The notes below the pieces were generated by a model. The model was not told the DNA's origin and did no database searches. It saw only the letters and a list, made by a program, of their open reading frames with translations. From Pseudomonas sp. URMO17WK12:I11 (lineage in GTDB: Bacteria > Pseudomonadota > Gammaproteobacteria > Pseudomonadales > Pseudomonadaceae): DNA of 64,000 bases. The stretch covers positions 1-64,000 of the forward strand of contig NZ_VEDF01000001.1 of assembly GCF_007677725.1 (NCBI RefSeq), given 5' to 3'. Numbering within the stretch: the first letter of the stretch is position 1; the number at the start of each line of letters is the position of its first letter. Shown piece by piece: positions 28,266 to 37,200 of this stretch. The position numbers and the translations under genes were made by a program.

Positions 28266-29980
28266 GGTGGGGTTCCCTGTTGCAATTGCTGTTCATACCA
28301 GAATTTGCGCCGCAGCAACTGCGCCGGGTTGTCTGGGATCTCGCGCAACCATTGTTCCAGCGCCTGGCGCTGTTCGGCGTCGAGGCTGGTCGAGGCCGGG
28401 CGCTGCGGCGGCTGGGTGAGGCTGTCATCGTCGCCGGCCTGGTTACCCGGCGCGCCCTGGCTCTTGCCATTGCCGTCGCCAGCCTGTTCGGCATTGGCCG
28501 CGCTTTGCTCGCCTGGACTGCCAGGCGCGGCACTGCTGGCCGAGCTGCTGTTGCCATCGGTGTCATTGCCGGGCGAACCTTGGGCGTCGCCGTTGGCCGG
28601 TTGCTCCTGTGCCTCGCCCTGACGCTGCAGCAGCAGTTGCTCGACCAAGGCCTGGTTGGCCAACGCCGGTTGTAGATCGGGTTGGCGCTCCAGCGCCTGC
28701 TCATAGGCATCCAGCGCCGCTTCCAGTTCACCGCTGCGGGCCAGGGCATTGCCCCGATTGTAGTGCGCGGCGGCGCTGTCGGTCTGCGCGAACGCCTCGG
28801 CGGCTCTTGTATAGTCACCGGCCTGGTACAGCGCCACACCACGCCATTGCGGATCGTGAAAGCGCTCGGCTGCCCGGGCCGGTTGCTGTTGCGACAGCAG
28901 GCGCTGGCCTTGCTGATCGGGGCGTAGCCACAGGTCTGCGAGTTCAAAGGCCTGGCTTGGCTGCGGCAGGGCCAGCAGCAATGGCAGGCAGAACAGCCAG
29001 CCGCGACGTCCGGCACAGGCCGCCAGCAGCAGCAGCGGCAACAGCAGCCAATAGCCTTGGTCGGCCCAGCTGTCCAGTTGCAGGGTCTGCCCGGCGTCGC
29101 GCAATTGGCGCGGGTTATCGAACAGGCCCAGGCCGCGCAGGTCGAGGTCATCGAGGCGGGCATGGCGGTAACGACCGCCGGTGGCATTGACGAAGGCTTT
29201 GAGCCCAGCGCCGTCGAGGCGGGGCACGAGGATGTCACCTTGATCATCCTTGAGGTATTCACCATTGGCCTGGCGTACGGGGGCGCCGTCACTGGTGCCG
29301 ATGCCCAGCATCAATAGGCTCGGTCCATGGCGCCCCAGGGCCTGGCTGATGCCCTGCCGCTCGCCTGCGCTGAGCGCCGAGGCGACCAGCAGCAAGCGGC
29401 CCTGGCCCAGGCCACTCTGGGCCAGCAGCGCCAGGCCCTTCTGCACCGCCAGATCGGCGCGTTGGCCTGCCTTGGGCATGATCGATGGGTCGATCGACTC
29501 CAGCAGGTTGCGCGTGGTGCCCAGGTCATCGGACAGCGGCACCACCGTATGTGCGCTGCCGGCGTAGACGATCAGCGCAGTCTGGCTATCGCGGCGGTGT
29601 TCGAGCAGGTCGAGGATCTTGCGCCGGGCCTGTTGCAGGCGATTGGGGGCGACGTCCTCGGCGAGCATCTGCGGGGTCAACTCCAGCAGAATCACCAGCG
29701 GGTCAGCCGGGCGCTGGCGGGTTTCTTCCAGGCGCTGCCAGCTGGGTCCGAGCAGCGCCAGCACGATCAGCAGCCAGGCCAGCCCCAGGGCGACCCACGG
29801 CAGTTTGTTCTGGTTGCCGCTACCACCGCCCAGCAGCACCGGGTGGAACGCCACCGGCAGAATCACCTGCCAGCGCCCGGCGCGTTTGCGGCGGTGCCAG
29901 AGCTTGAACAGCAGCCAGCCCAGCAGCGGCACAGCCAGCAGCCACAGCGGGCGCAACCATTGCGGCCACAGGTCGATCAT
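28262..29980 (-). CDS. fused BatB (VWA) and BatC (TPR) protein
   Basis: A 572-aa protein. Two N-terminal TM helices (~11-27 and 62-78) are followed by a VWA domain (~95-290), a third TM, then a TPR region (~395-470: HYNRGNALARSGELEAALDAYEQAL). The C-terminal tail is low complexity and Gly/Asn/Ser/Gln-rich. BatB and BatC are separate in some bacteria; here they are one frame. The metal site DxSxS reads ELTPQ at 100-104, so ion-dependent ligand binding is doubtful, in contrast to the intact site in the neighbour BatA. ATG 29980 overlaps the batA stop (ATGA). Confidence 0.88.
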   Translation of the reverse strand: MIDLWPQWLRPLWLLAVPLLGWLLFKLWHRRKRAGRWQVILPVAFHPVLLGGGSGNQNKLPWVALGLAWLLIVLALLGPSWQRLEETRQRPADPLVILLELTPQMLAEDVAPNRLQQARRKILDLLEHRRDSQTALIVYAGSAHTVVPLSDDLGTTRNLLESIDPSIMPKAGQRADLAVQKGLALLAQSGLGQGRLLLVASALSAGERQGISQALGRHGPSLLMLGIGTSDGAPVRQANGEYLKDDQGDILVPRLDGAGLKAFVNATGGRYRHARLDDLDLRGLGLFDNPRQLRDAGQTLQLDSWADQGYWLLLPLLLLAACAGRRGWLFCLPLLLALPQPSQAFELADLWLRPDQQGQRLLSQQQPARAAERFHDPQWRGVALYQAGDYTRAAEAFAQTDSAAAHYNRGNALARSGELEAALDAYEQALERQPDLQPALANQALVEQLLLQRQGEAQEQPANGDAQGSPGNDTDGNSSSASSAAPGSPGEQSAANAEQAGDGNGKSQGAPGNQAGDDDSLTQPPQRPASTSLDAEQRQALEQWLREIPDNPAQLLRRKFWYEQQLQQGTPP

Positions 29981-31053
29981 CGCCGCCTCCGCAGGCGCAG
30001 GCGTTTGAGACGCTGCCGCCATTCTGGATGGGGTTGCAGGAAGCGGGGCTTGCGCATGGCCTTGAGCAGCAGGTTGTCCGGCCACTGCACCGCCGCCACC
30101 AGCAGCACACTGAGCAGCAGGGCCAGGGCCAGCGGCCAGGCGTACAGTGCCTTGGCCGTGCGCGCCTGGGTCGGCTGCTGGGCGACCGGCTCGAGGCGAT
30201 CGAGGGTGTTGCCGATCGCATCCAGTTCGGCGCCGTCGTGGGCCCGGAAGTAAGCGCCCTGGGTGATGTCGGCGATCTCCTTGAGCGAGGCTTCGTCCAG
30301 GTCCAGGCTCGGGTTCAGCCCAAGCAAGCCCGGGGTGCCGCTGGCTTCGGGGTTGGCGCCGATGCCGATGGTGTAGATGCGCACGCCTTCCTGGGCCGCC
30401 AGGCGGGCAGCGGTCAGCGGGTGAATCTGCCCGCCGTTGTTCGCGCCATCGGTGATCAACACCAGCACCCGGCTTTGCGCCGGCCGTTCGCGCAGGCGTT
30501 TGACCGCCAGGCCGATGGCGTCGCCGATCGCCGTGTTCTTGCCAGCGATGCCGATCTGCGCCTGATCGAGGAAGGTGCGCACGGTACGCCGGTCAAAGGT
30601 CAGCGGGGCTTGCAGGTACGCCTGGCTGCCGAACAGGATCAGGCCGACCCGGTCGCCTTTGCGCTCCTGCAGAAAATCGCCCAGCAGCGCCTTGACCAGG
30701 TCCAGGCGGCTGATGTCCTCGTCATGCCACTGCATGTCGGGAAAGTCCATCGAGCCTGAGACATCCACCGCCACCATCAGGTCGCGACCGCTGGCGGCCA
30801 CCGGCACCGGCTCGCCCAGCCACTGCGGGCGCGCTGCAGCCACCAGCAATAGCAGCCAGATCAGCACGTACGGCGCCTGTTGGCGCAAAGTCGGCAAGTT
30901 CAGGCGAGCACGGCGCCCGGCCAGGCCTTCGAGCTCGTCGAGAAAGCCCACCTTGAGCACCGGCTCGCCACTGTCGGCAGCGGGCAGCAGCAGGCGTGCC
31001 AGCCAGGGCAGGGGAAGCAGCACGAAGATCCATGGCCAGGCCAATTCAAACAT
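29977..31053 (-). CDS. BatA-like VWA domain membrane protein
   Basis: A 358-aa inner-membrane protein. TM helices lie at ~5-23 and 60-75, the VWA domain at 92-285, and a last TM near 310-325, ending in an Arg-rich tail. The metal-binding motif DVSGSM is intact at 97-102, with the distal T in LTFDRRT and ITDGANNGG. It lies between DUF4381 (overlap 8 bp) and batBC (ATGA overlap). It probably assembles with BatBC into a complex remodelled by the MoxR ATPase (family knowledge). Confidence 0.9.
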   Translation of the reverse strand: MFELAWPWIFVLLPLPWLARLLLPAADSGEPVLKVGFLDELEGLAGRRARLNLPTLRQQAPYVLIWLLLLVAAARPQWLGEPVPVAASGRDLMVAVDVSGSMDFPDMQWHDEDISRLDLVKALLGDFLQERKGDRVGLILFGSQAYLQAPLTFDRRTVRTFLDQAQIGIAGKNTAIGDAIGLAVKRLRERPAQSRVLVLITDGANNGGQIHPLTAARLAAQEGVRIYTIGIGANPEASGTPGLLGLNPSLDLDEASLKEIADITQGAYFRAHDGAELDAIGNTLDRLEPVAQQPTQARTAKALYAWPLALALLLSVLLVAAVQWPDNLLLKAMRKPRFLQPHPEWRQRLKRLRLRRRR

Positions 31054-31540
31054 GTTTGCGAATCCAGGTTTCCACCGCCTGGCTGAGCCCGGCGATGGCC
31101 TTGTCGTCCAGCTTGCACTCGGGCTTGTAGGCGCCCTCGACCAGTACCATCCAGCGAGTCAGGCCAGCGGCCGGGCAGCGGTTGTCGAGAAACGCCAGCC
31201 ACTGCCGACCGTTGAGCGTATGGCTGTTGGCGCCGGGGTAATGATTACGGCACAGGCGCTTGAGCAATGCATTGATCTGTTGCAGCCAAGCGCCGGCCGG
31301 CGCCCCGTCGAAGGGGCGGGGCAGGCGGGCAAGCTCGGCCAAGGCTTCGGCGCGCACCGGGTCGAGCGGCAACTCGCTGCGCACCACTGGGCGCTTGCCA
31401 GGGCGCCAGCGCCGCAGCCGCCACAGCCCCCAGCCCAGCACCGGCAACAGCGCCAGCAGCAACCACCAGCCCGGTGCCGGCGGCCAGAGGCCGATCGGCG
31501 CTGGCTCGATCAGGGGTTGCAGTTGGTCCAACGGGTTCAT
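31046..31540 (-). CDS. DUF4381 domain protein
   Basis: A 164-aa protein with one TM helix near residues 24-44 (PGWWLLLALLPVLGWGLW) and a cytoplasmic C-terminal domain with LNGRQWLAFLDNRCP. This DUF4381 family is found almost only in MoxR/VWA operons. It overlaps the DUF58 gene by 4 bp and batA by 8 bp. Function unknown; probably an accessory of the VWA complex. Confidence 0.88.
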   Translation of the reverse strand: MNPLDQLQPLIEPAPIGLWPPAPGWWLLLALLPVLGWGLWRLRRWRPGKRPVVRSELPLDPVRAEALAELARLPRPFDGAPAGAWLQQINALLKRLCRNHYPGANSHTLNGRQWLAFLDNRCPAAGLTRWMVLVEGAYKPECKLDDKAIAGLSQAVETWIRKHV

Positions 31541-32481
31541 TGGGCATTGCCCGGGCGCTGGGCGTTGAGGTATTCGCGCAGCTGTTCGAGCATCTCGCTC
31601 TGGGTGCTCAGCGGCATCAGCAGTACCCGCAGCTTCTGCGCCATCAGCTCCCAGCGCTCGACGCGCGCTTCGGCCTGTTGCCGGTAGGCCTGGCGCAGAC
31701 TGGCATCGAGGGTATCGAGCTCCAGCTGTGCACCGCGCTGGGCGAAACGCAGCAGGCCGGCCGCGGGCAGCGCATGGTCGAGGGGGTCGGACACCGGCAT
31801 CAGCAGCAGGTCGCAGTGGCGCGAAAGCATGGCCAAGTGCTGTTCGGCCTGGGCACTCAAGGAACGCTCGTCACAAATGACGATGGCCAGGCTGCCGGGG
31901 CGCAGCACCTCGCGCGCCCGGCGCAGGGCTAGGCCGAGGCTGTCGGCCTGAGGCGTGGCTTCGGTGTGCAAGGCCTGATTGACCTTGGCCAGACGGTTGA
32001 GCAGCTGCAGCAAACTTTGCTTGCTGCGCCGTGGCTTGATCTCGTGGTGTTCGTTGTCGCCAAACACCAAGCCGCCGATCCGGTCGTTGTGGCCCAGCGC
32101 GGCCCAGCCGAACAACGCGGCCGCCTGGGCGACCAGCACCGACTTGAATACCTGGCCGGAGCCGAAGAACAGGCGCTGGCTCTGCTCGACAAGGATGAAG
32201 ATCGGCCGCTCGCGCTCTTCATGGAACAACTTGGTGTGCGGTTCCTGGGTGCGCGCGGTGACCCGCCAGTCGATGTTGCGCACATCGTCGCCAGCTTGGT
32301 AAACCCGCACCTGGTCGAAGTCCACGCCGCGCCCACGCAGCTTGGAATGGTGCAGGCCCACCAGCGGGCTGCGCTGGCCGGGCCGTGAAAACAGCTGGAT
32401 TTCGCGCACGCGGTGGCGCATGTCGATCAGCTCGGCCAGGCCGATGCGGATGCCGGGTTCGGCCTGCGGGCGAGTGGGCAT
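31537..32481 (-). CDS. DUF58 domain protein (degenerate VWA-like)
   Basis: A 314-aa cytoplasmic protein. The DUF58 signature is seen in GRGVDFDQVRVYQAGDDVRNIDWRVTAR-type sequence (about residues 52-78), which is the family hallmark Y-x-x-G-D-D-x-R-x-I-D-W. VWA-like strands follow (FILVEQSQRLFFGSGQ). It starts 3 bp after the moxR stop and overlaps DUF4381 by 4 bp. Confidence 0.92.
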   Translation of the reverse strand: MPTRPQAEPGIRIGLAELIDMRHRVREIQLFSRPGQRSPLVGLHHSKLRGRGVDFDQVRVYQAGDDVRNIDWRVTARTQEPHTKLFHEERERPIFILVEQSQRLFFGSGQVFKSVLVAQAAALFGWAALGHNDRIGGLVFGDNEHHEIKPRRSKQSLLQLLNRLAKVNQALHTEATPQADSLGLALRRAREVLRPGSLAIVICDERSLSAQAEQHLAMLSRHCDLLLMPVSDPLDHALPAAGLLRFAQRGAQLELDTLDASLRQAYRQQAEARVERWELMAQKLRVLLMPLSTQSEMLEQLREYLNAQRPGNAQ

Positions 32482-32484
32482 GGC

Positions 32485-33444
<960 letters not shown>

Positions 33445-33575
33445 CGGCGACGGTTCCTGGGTCTGCGCCAGGGTGCGGGCAGCCTGGCAGGGGAGCCTAC
33501 TTTAATCTATCCGCGATGCCGCGTCGAAATCTGCGCGTGACCTTTGCCGGGTTGCCTGCCGGCGGTCGAGCGTGC

Positions 33576-33872
33576 TTATAGCTCGCTGACGAACGTGCCG
33601 GTGCCGTCGAGAATGTTGCGCAAGGTCAGCGCTACCTCCTCAAGGTCGGTCGCCGCCGAGGTCAGGAGGATCTCCAGGGTTTCATCACCCTTGAGCGCAT
33701 CGCGATCACCGGCCGCCACCTCGATCAGCAGCCGCTGGGCGCTCAAGGTCGCTTTCAAGCCGTCCAGCGTCGAGGGCTCATCGTCCAGGGTCAGGTCCAC
33801 GGTGTCCTCGTCGGGGTAGCGGGTGAGCAGGAACATCTGCCCCTTGTCGCTGTGGCAGCACAGCGTCGCCAT
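33576..33872 (-). CDS. conserved-looking small protein of unknown function
   Basis: A 98-aa acidic protein beginning MATLCCHSDKGQMFLLTRYP and ending FVSEL. I do not recognise a domain; alternating strands and helices suggest a small alpha/beta fold. The start is set at ATG 33872 because GAGGAAG lies 7 bp upstream. ATG 33929 would add 19 residues, but it has a weaker ribosome site and the added part includes the DDEED encoded by that Shine-Dalgarno sequence. It lies between the moxR operon and gdhB, with its own promoter. Confidence 0.65.
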   Translation of the reverse strand: MATLCCHSDKGQMFLLTRYPDEDTVDLTLDDEPSTLDGLKATLSAQRLLIEVAAGDRDALKGDETLEILLTSAATDLEEVALTLRNILDGTGTFVSEL

Positions 33873-33929
33873 GTTGTCTTCCTCATCATCGCAAGGGGTG
33901 GCGAACAGCACGGCGGTGTGGATTTGCAT

Positions 33930-34207
33930 GGCTACGACTCGGGTTTTCTGTGATGGGAGGGAATTCTGACAGCCTTGCGGGCATCCATAAACGTAAAGTT
34001 GCCAGCCCTTGACCGAAATTGTCGCAGCCTCGCAAGCGGTAATGACCGCTCAGTCGTTAAGCTTCGGCGAGCCCTGAACGTGCCTGGCACGCTCAACGTC
34101 TGGTTTTTCACCGTTCGCCCTGGCACGGCTTGGCTATCGTTGACCCGTGACCATGGCGCACGCGCGCGACGCTTCAACTATTACAAAGCCCAAGCGGAGT
34201 ACCACAG
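33930..34207. other. intergenic region upstream of gdhB with two short dyads
   Basis: 278 bp with no convincing ORF. It holds a perfect hairpin AGCGGT-AATG-ACCGCT (34035-34050) and an operator-like dyad CGTGCC-T-GGCACG (34079-34091). No clear sigma-70 hexamers were found. A TGGCACG-like sequence at 34121 has the wrong spacing for sigma-54. Confidence 0.5.
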
Positions 34208-37200
34208 ATGGCGTTCTTCACCGCAGCCAGCAAAGCCGACTTCCAGCATCAACTGCAAGCGGTCCTGGCCCAGCACATCAGCGAACAGTCCCTGCCACAA
34301 GTGGCACTGTTCGCCGAGCAGTTCTTCGGCATCATCCCTCTGGACGAACTCACGCAGCGCAGGCTCTCTGACCTGGCCGGTTGCACCCTGTCGGCCTGGC
34401 GCATCGTCGAGCGCTTCGACCCCGAGCACCCGCAGGTCCGGGTCTACAACCCCGACTATGAACGCAACGGCTGGCAGTCGACCCACAGCGTGGTCGAAGT
34501 GCTGCACCACGACCTGCCGTTTCTGGTCGACTCCGTACGCACCGAGCTGAACCGTCGCGGCTACAGCATTCACACCCTGCAGACCACGGTGCTGAGCGTG
34601 CGCCGTGGCGCCGATGGCCAATTGCTCGAGCTGCTGCCCAAGGGCAGCCAGGGCGAGGGTGTTGCCCATGAATCGCTGATGTACCTGGAAATCGACCGCA
34701 CCGCCAATGCCGCCGAGCTGAACGTGTTGGCCCGCGAGATCGAGCAGGTGCTGGCCGAAGTGCGCGTGGCAGTCGCCGATTTCGAACCGATGAAGGCCAA
34801 GCTGCGTGAAGTCGTCGCGCTGGTGGAAGACACCGCCTACGGCCCGGCCCAGCATGAGAAGGGCGAGGTTAAGGCGTTCCTCGAGTGGCTGCTGGACAAC
34901 CACTTCACCTTCCTCGGCTATGAAGAATTCACCGTCCAGGCCGACAGCGCCGGCGGCCAGATGGTGTATGACGAACAGTCCTTCCTGGGCCTGCCACGGC
35001 GCCTGCGCGCAGGCCTGACGGCCGAAGAACTGCGTATCGAAGACTACGCCGTAGCCTACCTCAACGAGCCGTTGCTGTTGTCGTTCGCCAAGGCCGCACT
35101 GCCCAGCCGCGTGCATCGTCCGGGCTATCCGGACTACGTGTCGATCCGCCAGCTCGACAGCGCCGGCAAGGTCATCAAGGAACATCGCTTCATGGGCCTG
35201 TACACCTCCACGGTGTACGGCGAAAGCGTGCACGCCATCCCCTACATCCGCGTCAAGGTCGCCGAGGTCGAGCGCCGCTCCGGGTTCGACGCCAAGGCGC
35301 ACCTGGGCAAGGAGCTGGCCCAGGTGCTTGAAGTGCTGCCGCGTGACGACCTGTTCCAGACCCCGGTCGATGAGCTGTACACCACGGTCATGGCCATTGT
35401 GCAGATTCAGGAACGCAACAAGATTCGCGTCTTCCTGCGCAAGGATCCCTACGGGCGCTTCTGCTACTGCCTGGCCTACGTGCCGCGCGAGATCTACTCC
35501 ACCGAGGTCCGGCAGAAGATCCAGCAGGTGCTGATGGAGCGCCTGAAAGCCAGCGATTGCGAGTTCTGGACATTCTTCTCCGAGTCGGTGTTGGCGCGCG
35601 TGCAGCTGATTCTGCGGGTCGACCCGAAAAACCGTATCGACATCGACCCTCAGCAGCTGGAAAAAGAAGTCATCCAGGCCTGCCGTTCCTGGCAGGACGA
35701 CTACTCGGCGCTGGTCGTCGAGAACTTTGGCGAGGCCCAGGGCACCAACATCCTCGCTGGTTTCCCCAAAGGCTTCCCGGCCGGTTACCGCGAGCGCTTC
35801 CCGGCGCATTCGGCCGTGGTCGACCTGCAGCACGTGGTTGCACTGTCCGACAGCAAACCACTGGCGATGAGCTTCTACCAGCCGCTGACCCGCCTGGGTG
35901 AGCGCCTGCTGCACTGCAAGCTGTACCATGCCGACACGCCGCTGGCCTTGTCGGACGTGCTGCCGATCCTGGAAAACCTGGGCTTGCGCGTGCTTGGCGA
36001 ATTCCCCTACCGGCTGCGCCACGCCAATGGCCGCGAGTACTGGATCCATGACTTCGCCTTTACCTACAGCGAAGGCCTGGACCTGGATATCCAGCAGCTC
36101 AACGACACCCTGCAAGATGCCTTCATCCATATCGTCCAGGGCGACGCCGAGAACGACGCGTTCAACCGCCTGGTGCTCACTGCCGGCCTGCCGTGGCGCG
36201 ATGTGGCGCTGCTGCGCGCCTATGCGCGCTACCTCAAGCAGATCCGCCTGGGCTTCGACCTGGGCTACATCGCCAGTACCCTGAACAACCACACCGATAT
36301 CGCTCGCGAGTTGACGCGGCTGTTCAAGACCCGTTTCTACCTGGCGCGCAAACTGACCAACGACGACCTGGACGACAAGCAGCAGCGTCTGGAGCAGGCG
36401 ATCCTCAATGCCCTGGACGAGGTCCAGGTGCTCAACGAAGACCGCATCCTGCGCCGCTACCTGGACCTGATCAAGGCCACCTTGCGCACCAACTTCTACC
36501 AGCCTGACGCCAACGGCCAGAGCAAGTCGTACTTCAGCTTCAAGTTCAACCCGCGGTTGATCCCGGAGCTGCCCAAGCCGGTGCCCAAGTTCGAGATCTT
36601 CGTCTACTCGCCACGGGTCGAGGGCGTGCACCTGCGCTTCGGCAATGTTGCCCGTGGTGGTTTGCGCTGGTCGGACCGTGAAGAGGACTACCGCACCGAA
36701 GTGCTGGGTCTGGTCAAGGCCCAGCAGGTGAAGAACTCGGTGATCGTGCCGGTCGGTGCCAAAGGCGGCTTCCTGCCACGGCGCCTGCCACTGGGCGGCA
36801 GCCGCGACGAAATCGCCGCCGAAGGCGTGGCGTGCTACCGCATCTTCATCTCCGGCTTGCTCGACATCACCGACAACCTCAAGGAAGGCGGCGTGGTGCC
36901 GCCGGCCAACGTGGTGCGGCATGACGATGACGATCCGTACCTGGTGGTCGCCGCCGACAAAGGCACCGCGACCTTCTCCGACATCGCCAACGGCATCGCC
37001 ATCGACTACGGCTTCTGGCTCGGTGATGCCTTCGCTTCCGGCGGTTCGGCCGGTTACGACCACAAGAAGATGGGCATCACGGCCCGCGGTGCCTGGGTTG
37101 GCGTGCAGCGCCATTTCCGCGAGCGCGGCATCAACGTGCAACGAGACCCGATCACCGTGATCGGCGTCGGCGACATGGCCGGTGACGTGTTCGGCAACGG

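Noticed and set aside
34121..34135. TGGCACGGCTTGGCT upstream of gdhB as a sigma-54 promoter
   Set aside because: GG and GC are 9 nt apart instead of 10 and the -12 box lacks TTGC; spacing is critical for sigma-54.
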